Of a stretch of 64,000 nucleotides of DNA, positions 47,632 through 56,048 are shown in pieces. The notes beneath the pieces were generated by a model that saw only the letters and a program-made list of their open reading frames with translations, was not told the DNA's origin and made no database searches. A program made the position numbers and the translations under genes. The stretch's first letter is position 1. Each line of letters starts with the position of its first letter. The stretch comes from Micromonospora solifontis (lineage in GTDB: Bacteria > Actinomycetota > Actinomycetes > Mycobacteriales > Micromonosporaceae): NCBI RefSeq assembly GCF_003725545.1, contig NZ_RJLN01000011.1, positions 35,726-99,725 on the forward strand. Reading direction: 5' to 3'.

Positions 47632-48008
47632 GTGTCCTGCTCGCCCCAGAACTGAACGATCTTCCCGCCGGCCAGCCGGTACATCTTGCAGGCGCTCTGC
47701 ACCGTCGTGGCACCCGTGGCGTCCCGCCGGTAGGTCTGCGCCATCGAGACCACCACCCGGTCCTCGGCCGCGAAGATCTCCAGGATCTCCTGGTCGAGCA
47801 CGGTGAGCCCGGGCGAGGAGACGGCCGCCTCCGGGTAGCGACGGCCGCGCACCGCCGTGCCGCTGCCGTAGATCTCCACGTCCTCGGCGACCACCGCGGC
47901 CAGCTCGGCCAGGTCCTTGGTGACGAAGGTCCGCAGGTAGCGCCGGACCACCTCGACGTTGCGCTCCTGCTCGGTCCTGACCGTCCCGGCCCCGCTCCGC
48001 CCCGCCAT
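47574..48008 (-). CDS. SnoaL-like/NTF2-fold protein
   Basis: This 144-aa protein has the cone-shaped NTF2-like fold pattern: ERNVEVVRRYLRTFVTKDLAELAAVVAEDV, then EILEIFAAEDRVVVSMAQTY and a C-terminal [13 protein letters not shown]. Such proteins are polyketide cyclase-like enzymes, isomerases or binding proteins. No catalytic assignment is possible. The ATG at 48006-48008 is chosen because the longer upstream frame is Gly-rich and unlike the family. It lies between two DUF6232 paralogues and overlaps the first. Confidence 0.78.
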   Translation of the reverse strand: MAGRSGAGTVRTEQERNVEVVRRYLRTFVTKDLAELAAVVAEDVEIYGSGTAVRGRRYPEAAVSSPGLTVLDQEILEIFAAEDRVVVSMAQTYRRDATGATTVQSACKMYRLAGGKIVQFWGEQDTYGLLRGLGLLPDEPITFG

Positions 48009-48127
48009 ACCCGCGACGCTACCGGGGCAGCCTGCTACCCGCAGTCCCCCGCCCCCGCCACCGAAAACGCGGTCGCGACGGTCGGGCCGGCCCTGTTGTT
48101 CCTGCATCGGACAGCCGCACCGGGTTC

Positions 48128-48167
48128 GGGTGCGTTTGTTGTCGTCGGGGCGACAACAAACGCACCC
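48128..48167. repeat. Perfect 17-bp inverted repeat in a divergent intergenic region
   Basis: GGGTGCGTTTGTTGTCG (48128-48144) and its exact complement (48151-48167) flank TCGGGG. The arms are much less GC-rich than the surroundings. The site lies between the divergent SnoaL-like gene and DUF6232 paralogue 2, where a terminator is not expected. It is therefore more likely an operator, a leader hairpin or a dispersed repeat. Confidence 0.7.
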
Positions 48168-48222
48168 CCAGAGCCGGCCGTCGAAGCCGGTCGAGGTTGA
48201 GCGCGGATGGTTAGGCTGAGTG

Positions 48223-48708
48223 ATGGTCCTCTATTACCGGGACGACGCGGTACAGGTCACCTCCGAGGCCATCCACGCCGGCGGGCAGGTCGTCAGGCTC
48301 GCCGACATCGCGTACGTCTGGCACGCGCGCGGCGCGACCACCCTGGCCGTCCGGGGCCGGGTGCTCGGCCGGGGCGTGCTGGTCCTGCTCCTCTCGCTGC
48401 CGCCGCTGGTCGCCCTGGTCTGCGTCCTCTCGCTGGCCTGGGCCGCGCAGGACCGGGGCAACTGGAAGCTGGCCCTGCTCATCCTCGACGCCTTCGTGGT
48501 GGTCGGGTTGGCGCTGACCCCGTTCCTGGAGCTGCCGCTCGGCTGGCTGGACCGTTCCTACGAGCGGGGCAGCCGGGTGCACGAGCTGTGGGTGCAGCAC
48601 CGGGGACGAGAGGTGATGCTGCTGCGCACGCCCGACGCGCTGCGGTTCGGGCAGATCTACCGGGCCGTGCAACGGGCCGTCGAGCAGGACGGCGAGCGCC
48701 GGCCATAA
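48223..48708 (+). CDS. DUF6232-family membrane protein (paralogue 2)
   Basis: This 161-aa protein starts at ATG 48223 (VLYYRDDAVQVTSEAI). It has two membrane helices (VLVLLLSLPPLVALVCVLSL and a second near residue 90) and the shared C-terminal block LDRSYERGSRVHELW ... [16 protein letters not shown]. It is a clear paralogue of the gene at 47122. A GTG at 48220 is an alternative start. The function of the family is unknown. The N-terminal beta segment may be a small PH-like domain. Confidence 0.8.
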   Translation: MVLYYRDDAVQVTSEAIHAGGQVVRLADIAYVWHARGATTLAVRGRVLGRGVLVLLLSLPPLVALVCVLSLAWAAQDRGNWKLALLILDAFVVVGLALTPFLELPLGWLDRSYERGSRVHELWVQHRGREVMLLRTPDALRFGQIYRAVQRAVEQDGERRP

Positions 48709-48799
48709 CGCCCCCGCTATGGACGAACCGGAGTGTGGGCAGGACGACCGCGCCCTGCTCTCCTGAATGGACAGTCACGTCCATCCTGGGGAGGGTGTC

Positions 48800-49714
48800 A
48801 TGTTGAGGAAACTGGCCGTCGCGGTCGCGGCGGCGCTCACCCTGGTGCTGCCGGTGCCCGCCGCCGGCCCGGCCGCCGCCGCGTCGGTCGCCGATCCGTC
48901 CGCCCCCGGCCCGTACGCCGCCGGATACGTCGACACCACCGTCAGCGCGGCGGGCCGCTCCTTCTCGGCGCGGATCACCTATCCCGCCACCGCCGCCGGC
49001 AACGGCCAACCGGTGGCGGCCGGCCGGTTCCCGGCGATCGCCTTCGGCCACGGCTTCCTCCAGGGCGTGTCGAAGTACGCCTCGACGCTCTCCCACCTGT
49101 CGACCTGGGGCTTCATCGTCATCGCCCCGACCTCGCAGGGCGGCTTCGCGCCCGACCACAGCGCCTTCGCCGACGACCTGAACGCGGCCCTGACCTGGGC
49201 GGTCACCCAGGACACCACGGCCGGCGCCCGGTTCGCCGGGCACGTCAGCGTCGACCGGCTGGGGCTGTCCGGGCATTCGATGGGCGGTGGCGCCAGCATC
49301 CTCGCGGCGGCCCGGAACCCGAAGGTCGTCACGGTGGCGAACCTGGCCGCCGCGGAGACCAACCCGTCCGCCAAGGCGGCCGCCGCCACGGTGACCGTGC
49401 CGGTCCAGCTGATCGCCGGGGAGCGGGACGGCATCGCGCCGGTCGCCGACCACCAGCGGCCGATCTACCTGGCGAAGCCGCCCGCCAAGCAGCTGCGGAC
49501 CATCAAGGGCGGCTCGCACTGCGGCTTCATGGACAGCGGCTCGCTGTTCTGCGACAGCGGCACAATCAGCCGCACCACCCAGCTCCAGCTCGCCCGGCGG
49601 CTGCTCACCGAGTGGTTCCTGCGTCACCTGGCCGGGGACACCTCGTACGACGACGCGGTCTGGGGCACGTCGGCGCGGAACGACCCGCAGGTCACCTTCG
49701 AGGGCGAGCGCTGA
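48800..49714 (+). CDS. Secreted alpha/beta hydrolase, cutinase/PET-hydrolase-like
   Basis: This 304-aa protein begins at ATG 48800 with GGGGAGGG upstream. It has a Sec signal (MLRKLAV, hydrophobic core, AAAA near residue 30). The nucleophile elbow is GLSGHSMGGGAS, as in actinomycete cutinases, with Asp in AGERDGIAP and His in GGSHCGFMD. Two Cys (SHCGF, LFCDS) could form a disulfide. It probably hydrolyses esters outside the cell. Substrate specificity cannot be told from sequence alone. Confidence 0.85.
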   Translation: MLRKLAVAVAAALTLVLPVPAAGPAAAASVADPSAPGPYAAGYVDTTVSAAGRSFSARITYPATAAGNGQPVAAGRFPAIAFGHGFLQGVSKYASTLSHLSTWGFIVIAPTSQGGFAPDHSAFADDLNAALTWAVTQDTTAGARFAGHVSVDRLGLSGHSMGGGASILAAARNPKVVTVANLAAAETNPSAKAAAATVTVPVQLIAGERDGIAPVADHQRPIYLAKPPAKQLRTIKGGSHCGFMDSGSLFCDSGTISRTTQLQLARRLLTEWFLRHLAGDTSYDDAVWGTSARNDPQVTFEGER

Positions 49715-49752
49715 CCCGGCGGAGCTGGCCGGGCCGACGCACACTGGGAGGC

Positions 49753-50541
49753 ATGGCGATTCCCCTCCCCCGGCCCGGCGCCGTCGTCGGACTCACCCGC
49801 TCCGCCCTCGACCAGGCCCTCGGCTCGGCCGCCGCGCTCGCCGCCGTGCCGGCCCGCGCCTTCGCGGTGCTCGACGAGGTGGAGACGCTGCTGCGCCGGA
49901 TCAACGGGGTGGTCGACCGGATCGAGGGCACCCTCGACCGCACCGACCGGGTGCTCACCGACGCGGAGGTCGCGGTCCGGGAGGTCGCGGTGATCAGCGC
50001 GGCGGCGACCGGGGCGATCGAGACGGCGACCGAGGTCGCGACCGCCGCCGCCGTGGTCGTCGGGGAGGCCGAGCGGGTCTCGGCGGCCGCCGGGGTGGTG
50101 GTCGGCGAGGCCGACCGGGTCGCCCGGACGGCGGGCACGGTGGTCGCCGAGGTCGACGCGGTGGCCGGACGGGCCGCCGGCACCGTGGTCGCGGCAGAGC
50201 GGGCGGCCGGCACGGCGGCGGAGCTGCTGGCGGCGTACGAGCCGGCGCTGCGCCGGGCCGCCCCGATGGCCGCCCGCTTCATCGAGCAGCTCAGCCCGGA
50301 GGAGGTGACCGCGGCGATCCGGCTGGTCGACGAGCTGCCGAAGCTCAAGGAGCACCTGACGTCGGACGTGCTGCCGATTCTGGCCACCCTGGACCGGGTC
50401 GGCCCGGACGTGCACGACCTGCTCGCGGTCACCCGCGACCTCAAGCTCGCCGTCGCGGGCATTCCCGGCCTCGGCATGCTGCGCCGCCGTGGCGAACGGC
50501 TCACCGACGAGCCGGCCGAGCGGGACGTTCCGGTCGACTGA
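49753..50541 (+). CDS. Coiled-coil, Ala/Val-rich hypothetical protein
   Basis: This 262-aa protein starts at ATG 49753 with GGGAGG upstream. The first third has a heptad pattern (LDEVETLLRRINGVVDRIEGTLDRTDRVL). The middle is a long Ala/Val/Glu repeat-like helix (VVVGEAERV, VVVGEADRV, VVAEVDAV). The end is a globular helical part (QLSPEEVTAAIRLVDELPKLKEHL). There is no signal or clear membrane segment. It looks like a phasin-like or scaffold protein, but the family is not recognised. It stands alone after the secreted hydrolase and is followed by a terminator. Confidence 0.75.
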   Translation: MAIPLPRPGAVVGLTRSALDQALGSAAALAAVPARAFAVLDEVETLLRRINGVVDRIEGTLDRTDRVLTDAEVAVREVAVISAAATGAIETATEVATAAAVVVGEAERVSAAAGVVVGEADRVARTAGTVVAEVDAVAGRAAGTVVAAERAAGTAAELLAAYEPALRRAAPMAARFIEQLSPEEVTAAIRLVDELPKLKEHLTSDVLPILATLDRVGPDVHDLLAVTRDLKLAVAGIPGLGMLRRRGERLTDEPAERDVPVD

Positions 50542-50547
50542 GCGCCG

Positions 50548-50586
50548 CCGGCCGGCGGCCCGCCCCCGTGCCGGGCCGCCGGCCGG
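50548..50586. terminator. Bidirectional hairpin terminator
   Basis: A perfect 15-bp GC stem (CCGGCCGGCGGCCCG at 50548-50562 with its complement at 50572-50586) lies between the convergent coiled-coil and rhodanese genes. Confidence 0.7.
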
Positions 50587-50591
50587 TGTGT

Positions 50592-51044
50592 TCAGCAGTC
50601 GCAGGCCACCGCCAAGCGGGGTGCGGTCAGCTCGTCCACCGGGCGGCGGGCCGTGCCCGTCGGGGTGACCACCGGCAACCCCTGCCGGGCCCAGTACTCG
50701 AAGCCGCCGATCATCTCCTTCACCCGCCAGCCGAGCCGGGCGAACTCCAGCGCCGCCCGGGTCGCCCCGTTGCAGCCCGGCCCCCAGCAGTACGTGACGA
50801 CGGTGGACCCGGCCGGCAGCAGCTCGGCGGCCCGGGCGGGGATCTCGGCGGTGGGCAGGTGCACGGCGCCCGGCAGGTGGCCCTGCCGCCAGGCCGCGTC
50901 GCCCCGCGAGTCGACCACGACCAGCCCGGGCGTGCCCGCCTCCAGGGCGGCGTGCACGTCGCTGACGTCGGTCTCGAAGCTGAGCCGGGCACGGAAGTGG
51001 GCGGCGGCGGTCGCCGGGTCGGCCGGCGGTACGGAGAACGTCAT
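50592..51044 (-). CDS. Rhodanese-domain protein
   Basis: This 150-aa single rhodanese domain has VVVDSRGDAAWRQGHLPGAVHLP. The active-site loop Cys is in VTYCWGPGCNGATRAAL. It transfers sulfane sulfur to cyanide or other acceptors. It is divergent, with 70 bp between, from a GlxA-type AraC regulator. Such regulator/rhodanese pairs are common and suggest the regulator controls it. Confidence 0.88.
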   Translation of the reverse strand: MTFSVPPADPATAAAHFRARLSFETDVSDVHAALEAGTPGLVVVDSRGDAAWRQGHLPGAVHLPTAEIPARAAELLPAGSTVVTYCWGPGCNGATRAALEFARLGWRVKEMIGGFEYWARQGLPVVTPTGTARRPVDELTAPRLAVACDC

Positions 51045-51114
51045 GCCCCGATCCTGCGGCCCGGCCGCCGGACGGGACAGTGGCGTGATCGCCGACCTTC
51101 GCTAACATCCCGCC

Positions 51115-52083
51115 ATGACTTCCGTCGAGCGGACCGTGGCGGTGCTCGCGTACCCGGGGATGTCGGTGTTCGAGACCGGCATCGTCACCGAGGTGTTCGG
51201 GCTGCCCCGGCCGGAGCTGGGCGTCGACTGGTACCGGCTCACCGTCTGCGCGGAGCGGCCCGGGCCGGTGCCGGTGGTCGGCGGCGCCGCCCTGCACACC
51301 CCGTACGGGCTGGAGGTCCTGGCCGGGGCCGGCACGGTGATCCTGCCCGGGGTGCCCGACGTGACCGCCGACCCGTCGCCGGCACTGGTGGCCGCGCTGC
51401 GCCGGGCGCACCACCGGGGCGCCCGGCTGATGTCGATCTGTTCCGGCGCGTTCGCCCTGGCCGGCGCGGGGCTGCTCGACGGCCGCCGGGCCACCACCCA
51501 CTGGCGGTACGCGGACCTGCTGGCCCGGCGGCACCCGGCGGTCACCGTCGACCCGGACGTGCTCTACCTCGACGACGGCGACATCCTGACCAGCGCCGGC
51601 AGCGCCGCCGGGCTGGACCTCTGCGTGCACGTGGTGCGCCGCGACTTCGGCGCGGCGGTGGCCAACGCGGTCGCCCGCCGGCTGGTGATCCCGCCGCACC
51701 GGGACGGCGGGCAGGCCCAGTTCATCGAGGCGCCGGTGAGCGTCGACCCGGACGACGACCGGATCGCCGCCAGCATGGCGTGGGCGGTGCGGCACCTGGC
51801 CGAACCGCTGACCGTGGCGGCACTGGCCCGGCAGGCGCACCTGTCGACCCGCAGCTACCTGCGGCACTTCGCCCGGGCCACCGGCACCAGCCCGATCCGC
51901 TGGCTGATCGACCAGCGCGTGCGGGCCAGCCTGGCCCTGCTGGAGACGACCGACGCCCCGGTCGCGGAGATCGCCACGGCGGTCGGCTTCGACAGCCCGG
52001 TCACCTACCGGCACCATTTCGGCCGGGCGATGCGGACCTCCCCGTCGGCGTACCGGCGGGCGTTCCGGGCCGGGGCGGCCTGA
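51115..52083 (+). CDS. GlxA-family (DJ-1/PfpI plus AraC) transcriptional regulator
   Basis: This 322-aa protein has an N-terminal DJ-1/PfpI-like sensor domain, with the nucleophile-elbow-like Cys in LMSICSGAFALAGAGLL at about residue 103. Two C-terminal AraC helix-turn-helix motifs follow (LTVAALARQAHLSTRSYLRHF and VAEIATAVGFDSPVTYRHHF). It probably regulates the divergent rhodanese gene. Starts at ATG 51115, with a weak ribosome-binding site. Confidence 0.9.
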   Translation: MTSVERTVAVLAYPGMSVFETGIVTEVFGLPRPELGVDWYRLTVCAERPGPVPVVGGAALHTPYGLEVLAGAGTVILPGVPDVTADPSPALVAALRRAHHRGARLMSICSGAFALAGAGLLDGRRATTHWRYADLLARRHPAVTVDPDVLYLDDGDILTSAGSAAGLDLCVHVVRRDFGAAVANAVARRLVIPPHRDGGQAQFIEAPVSVDPDDDRIAASMAWAVRHLAEPLTVAALARQAHLSTRSYLRHFARATGTSPIRWLIDQRVRASLALLETTDAPVAEIATAVGFDSPVTYRHHFGRAMRTSPSAYRRAFRAGAA

Positions 52084-52087
52084 GCCG

Positions 52088-52984
52088 TCAGGCCGGGGTG
52101 TACAGCTCGTCGATCTCGGCCCGGCGGGGCAGCGCCACCGAGGCGCCGAGCCGGCGTACGCAGGCGGCCCCGGCCGCCGCCGCCCAGCGCACCGCGTCGA
52201 CCAGCTCCCGCCCCTCGCCCCAGGCCACCGCGAGGGCGGCGGTGAACGCGTCCCCGGCGGCGGTGGAGTCCACCACGTCCACCTTCACCGCCGGGACGTG
52301 CACCTCGGTCCCGTCCCGGTCGACGTACCAGGCGCCGTCGCCGCCGAGCGTGAGCACCGCCCGGGGCACCAGCGCCAGCAGCGCGGCCGGCTCGTCCCGG
52401 CCCCGCCCGGTCAGCGCCTGCGCCTCGGTCTCGTTGACCACCAGCAGCTCCACCGCGGCGAGCAGCTCCGCCGGCACCGGTCGGGCCGGCGCCGCGTTGA
52501 GCACCACCCGGGTGCCGGCCGCCCGGGCCGCCACCGCCGCCTCGGTCACCGTCTCGACGGGCACCTCCAGCTGCGCGACCAGCACGTCCGCCTCGCGTAC
52601 GGCGTGCAGCTCGCCCTCGGTGAGGCCGGTGAACGCGCCGTTGGCGCCGGGGGTGACCAGGATGGCGTTCTCCCCCGCCGCACCGACCATGACCAGGGCG
52701 ACGCCGGAGGCGCCGTACACCACCCGGAGCTGGCCGGCGTCCACGCCGGCCGCGGTGATCCGGGCCTTGAGGGTGACCCCGAAGGCGTCCGAACCGATCG
52801 CGCCGAGGAAGACGCAGGACGCGCCGGCGCGGACGGCGGCGATGGCCTGATTGGCGCCCTTGCCGCCGGGCAGCATGACGAAGTCGCTGCCGAGCACGGT
52901 CTCTCCGGGGCGGGGCAGCACGGCGGCCGTGCCGACCAGGTCCATGTTGGCGCTGCCCACCACGGCGACCCGGGTCTGCTGCAC
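52088..52984 (-). CDS. rbsK: Ribokinase (PfkB family)
   Basis: This 298-aa sugar kinase phosphorylates ribose. PfkB signatures are MLPGGKGANQAIAAVRAG near the N-terminus and VDSTAAGDAFTAALAVA with the catalytic Asp near the C-terminus. GSANMDLV opens the protein. GTG 52982-52984 has AGGAGG upstream. It is four bases from the stop of the convergent GlxA-like gene and 17 bp after the ABC ATPase gene on the same strand. Confidence 0.92.
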   Translation of the reverse strand: MQQTRVAVVGSANMDLVGTAAVLPRPGETVLGSDFVMLPGGKGANQAIAAVRAGASCVFLGAIGSDAFGVTLKARITAAGVDAGQLRVVYGASGVALVMVGAAGENAILVTPGANGAFTGLTEGELHAVREADVLVAQLEVPVETVTEAAVAARAAGTRVVLNAAPARPVPAELLAAVELLVVNETEAQALTGRGRDEPAALLALVPRAVLTLGGDGAWYVDRDGTEVHVPAVKVDVVDSTAAGDAFTAALAVAWGEGRELVDAVRWAAAAGAACVRRLGASVALPRRAEIDELYTPA

Positions 52985-53001
52985 GGCGGTCCTCCTGCCG
53001 G

Positions 53002-53796
53002 TCAGGCGGCCCGGGCGGTCCAGCGGTCGCCGGACCGCTCGACGACCAGGGGCAGGCCGAAGGTCTTCGACAGGTTGTCGGCGGTGAGTGTGTCGGCGAG
53101 CAGTCCCTGCGCGACCACGCCGCCCTCGCGCAGCAGCAGCGCGTGGGTGAAGCCGGGCGGGATCTCCTCGACGTGGTGGGTGACCAGCACCAGGGCGGGG
53201 GCGTCGGGGTCGTACGCCAGCTCGGCGAGCCGGGCGACCAGGTCCTCGCGCCCGCCGAGGTCGAGCCCGGCGGCGGGCTCGTCGAGCAGGAGCAGCTCCG
53301 GGTCGGTCATCAGGGCCCGGGCGATCTGCACCCGCTTGCGCTCGCCCTCGGACAGCGTGCCGTACGCCCGCTCGGCGAGGTGGCCGATGCCGAGCTGGCC
53401 GAGCAGCGCGTGGGCGCGGGCCTCGTCGGTGCGGTCGTAGCTCTCCCGCCACCGGCCGACCACCGACCAGGCGGCGGTGACCACCACGTCGGTCACCCGC
53501 TCGTCGGCGGGGATCCGCTCGGCGAGGGTCGCGGTGGACAGGCCGATCCGCGTTCGCAGCTCGTTGACGTCCGTGCGGCCGATCCGCTCGCCGAGGACGT
53601 GCGCGGTGCCGGTGGTCGGGTGCAGCCGGCCGGCGGCCAGGTTGAGCAGGGTGGTCTTGCCGGCGCCGTTCGGGCCGAGCACCACCCAGCGTTCGTCCAG
53701 CTCGACCTGCCAGTCGACGTCGTGCACCAGCGCCGTGCCGGAGCGCTTGACCGTCACCCCGTCGAGGCTGATCACCAGATCCAGGTCCCCAGTCAC
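53002..53796 (-). CDS. Single ABC ATPase (ModF/iron-type)
   Basis: This 264-aa ATPase has Walker A GPNGAGKTT, signature LSEGERKRVQIARAL and Walker B LLLLDEPAAGLDLGG. VLVTHHVEEIPPGFTHALLL is a switch region typical of actinomycete stand-alone ATPases related to molybdate and iron systems. No permease is adjacent, so the partner is unknown. GTG 53794-53796 is chosen. The frame upstream runs into the divergent promoter and is not family-like. Confidence 0.87.
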   Translation of the reverse strand: MTGDLDLVISLDGVTVKRSGTALVHDVDWQVELDERWVVLGPNGAGKTTLLNLAAGRLHPTTGTAHVLGERIGRTDVNELRTRIGLSTATLAERIPADERVTDVVVTAAWSVVGRWRESYDRTDEARAHALLGQLGIGHLAERAYGTLSEGERKRVQIARALMTDPELLLLDEPAAGLDLGGREDLVARLAELAYDPDAPALVLVTHHVEEIPPGFTHALLLREGGVVAQGLLADTLTADNLSKTFGLPLVVERSGDRWTARAA

Positions 53797-53928
53797 CGGT
53801 CCATCCAACCACGCAGCCCGCGCGCTGCCCCCCACGGGCGGCGCCGCCACCTTAGGGTGGGGCGCCGTGTCATTGGTCACCACACCGGGAGGACCCCGCA
53901 TGCCCCACCGTCCCGAGGAGCCGTGCGG

Positions 53929-54933
53929 ATGAGCGCCGTCATCGAGATCGCCGGTCTCCACAAGACGTTCCACACCCTGCGTCAGGGGCGGCGGACCGCC
54001 GTCGACGGCTTCGACCTGCTGGTCGAGTCCGGGCAGGTGCACGGCTTCCTCGGGCCGAACGGCTCGGGCAAGACCACCACGCTGCGCGCCCTGCTCGGGC
54101 TGGTCCGCGCCGACGGCGGCCGGATGAGCGTGCTCGGGGCCGAGTCGCCCGGGCGCCTGCCGGAGGTGGCGGGCCGGGTCGGCGCGATCGTGGAGAGCCC
54201 GCAGTTCTTCGCGAACTTCACCGCCCGCCGGACGCTGCGGCTGCTGGCGCTGGCCGGCGGCGTGCCGACCACGCGGGTGGACGCGGTGCTGGAGCAGGTC
54301 GGCCTGCGGGACCGGGGCGACGAGCGGGTCCGGGGCTACTCGCTGGGCATGAAGCAGCGGCTGGCCGTGGCGTCGGCGCTGCTGAAGAACCCGGAGCTGC
54401 TGATCCTCGACGAGCCGGCGAACGGCCTGGACCCGGCCGGCATCCGGGAGATGCGGGATCTGATGCGGTCCCTCGCCGCGGCCGGGGTGACCGTGCTGCT
54501 CTCCAGTCACATCCTGGCCGAGATCCAGCTCATCTGCGACCACGTGACGATCATCAGCCGGGGCCGGCGGGTGGCGCACGGCCGGGTGGACGAGGTGCTG
54601 GCCGGGTTCGACCAGCACGAGTGGCGGGTCGGGGTGGCCGAGCCGGAGCGGGCGGCGGAGCTGCTGGCCCGGGCTGGCGTGTCCGTCACCGTCCACCCCG
54701 ACCACCTGCTGGTCGCCGGGGTGGACGACGCCGAGGTGATCAGCCGCACGCTGGGCGAGCAGGGCCTCTGGGTCCGCGAGCTGGTCCCGCTCCGGCCGGA
54801 CCTGGAGAGCGTCTTCCTGGAGCTGACCGGCGACGCCCCGCACCCGGCGCTGCCCCGCCAGGTGGACGGCACGGCGCCGGATGACATGGTGATCGATCTG
54901 GATGTGCGCGAGAGCCGGGAGGTGGGCGCGTGA
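53929..54933 (+). CDS. ABC-2-type transporter ATPase
   Basis: This 334-aa ATPase has Walker A GPNGSGKTT, signature YSLGMKQRLAVA, Walker B LLILDEPANGLDPAG and the switch His in LLSSHILAE. A ~90-residue C-terminal domain follows. It starts at ATG 53929 with GAGGAG eight bases upstream. The GTGA overlap at its end couples it to the permease gene. It belongs to the BcrA/CcmA-like group and probably drives export or envelope stress functions. The substrate is unknown. Confidence 0.92.
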   Translation: MSAVIEIAGLHKTFHTLRQGRRTAVDGFDLLVESGQVHGFLGPNGSGKTTTLRALLGLVRADGGRMSVLGAESPGRLPEVAGRVGAIVESPQFFANFTARRTLRLLALAGGVPTTRVDAVLEQVGLRDRGDERVRGYSLGMKQRLAVASALLKNPELLILDEPANGLDPAGIREMRDLMRSLAAAGVTVLLSSHILAEIQLICDHVTIISRGRRVAHGRVDEVLAGFDQHEWRVGVAEPERAAELLARAGVSVTVHPDHLLVAGVDDAEVISRTLGEQGLWVRELVPLRPDLESVFLELTGDAPHPALPRQVDGTAPDDMVIDLDVRESREVGA

Positions 54934-55940
54934 ACCTGGTCCGTGCCGAGGTGGAGCGGCTGGCCGGCCGCCGGTTCGTGCAGCTGATGGTGGTGCTGCT
55001 GCTGATCGCCTTCGCGGTGACCGTGGCGACCACGCTGGCCGGCTCGCACCGGCCCAGCCCGGGTGAGCTGAGCCGGGCCCGGGCGCAGGCGGCCGAGGAT
55101 GTGGCCCAGATGGAGGCGACGCACACCCGCTGCCTCCGGATCAAGGCGGGCGAGGTCATCCCGGATGAGAACGACTACCTGCCGCGGAACTGCGCGGAGC
55201 TGGACCCGGCGCTGCGGTCGGAGCCGATCACCGCGGCGAACTACCTGTCCGGGGTCTTCGTCTTCGCCCAGAAGGCGGAGCCGCTGCTCTACTTCCTGGT
55301 CGCGTTCCTGATGCTCTTCGGGTTCCTGGTCGGCGCCTCCTACATCGGCGCCGACCTGAACTCTGGCGGGGTGGTCAACCTGCTGCTGTGGCGGCCCCGC
55401 CGCACGGCGGTGCTGGGGGCCAAGCTCGGCACGCTGCTCGGCACGCTGCTGGCGCTCTCGGCGGTGGCGTCGGCGGCGTACCTGGGGGTGTTCTGGCTGA
55501 TCGGTCAGACCGCCGGGCTGACCGGCGGCACGAACGCCGAGTTCTGGGGGTCGCTGGGCGCCACCTACGGCCGGGGGCTGGGGCTGGTGCTGCTGGCCGC
55601 GGCGCTCGGCTTCGCCATCGCCACCCTGGGCCGGCACACCGCGGCGGCGCTGGGCACGGTCGCCGCGTACCTGGTGGTGTGGGAGCTGGGCGCGCGGCTG
55701 GTGCTGGACATCGTCGAGGCCGTCCGGCCGGAGCGCTGGATGCTCTCCAGCTACCTGGCCGCCTGGCTCAGCGGCGAGGTCCACTTCTGGGACCGGTTCG
55801 CCTGCGACGGCGAGAGCGCGGGCTTCTGCGACGGCAGCTACGCGATCGGCTGGGGCGCCGGGCTGGCGGTGCTGCTCACGCTCGCCGCGGTGCTGGTCGC
55901 GGCCGCGTTCACCACGTTCCGCCGGCGGGACCTGATCTGA
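54930..55940 (+). CDS. ABC-2-type transporter permease
   Basis: This 336-aa membrane protein has a helix near the N-terminus (FVQLMVVLLLIAFAVTVATTL) and a ~75-residue extracytoplasmic loop with two Cys (RCLRIKAGE, RNCAEL). A cluster of five to six helices follows, with DLNSGGVVNLLLWRPRRT between. The GTG at 54930 overlaps the ATPase stop as GTGA. It forms the membrane part of the exporter. Confidence 0.9.
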   Translation: MNLVRAEVERLAGRRFVQLMVVLLLIAFAVTVATTLAGSHRPSPGELSRARAQAAEDVAQMEATHTRCLRIKAGEVIPDENDYLPRNCAELDPALRSEPITAANYLSGVFVFAQKAEPLLYFLVAFLMLFGFLVGASYIGADLNSGGVVNLLLWRPRRTAVLGAKLGTLLGTLLALSAVASAAYLGVFWLIGQTAGLTGGTNAEFWGSLGATYGRGLGLVLLAAALGFAIATLGRHTAAALGTVAAYLVVWELGARLVLDIVEAVRPERWMLSSYLAAWLSGEVHFWDRFACDGESAGFCDGSYAIGWGAGLAVLLTLAAVLVAAAFTTFRRRDLI

Positions 55941-55946
55941 GGCGGC

Positions 55947-56024
55947 CCGGTGCGGGCCCCGGCAGCGGGTCCCGCACCGGCAACTCCTTGCAGAGATCCG
56001 ACACCTAGTGAAGAATTCCTTCAC
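55947..56024. terminator. Two hairpins between the ABC permease and ROK genes
   Basis: CCGGTGCGGG (55947-55956) pairs with CCCGCACCGG (55971-55980). A second dyad, GTGAAG-AATTC-CTTCAC, lies at 56008-56024. They sit between two convergent genes and probably end transcription from both sides. Confidence 0.5.
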
Positions 56025-56048
56025 ATGGTGGCGGGGACGACGGCTGGA

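Noticed and set aside
55947..56024. Possible attachment site of a mobile element
   Set aside because: No integrase, tRNA gene or direct repeat flank was seen. The dyads fit a terminator between convergent genes.
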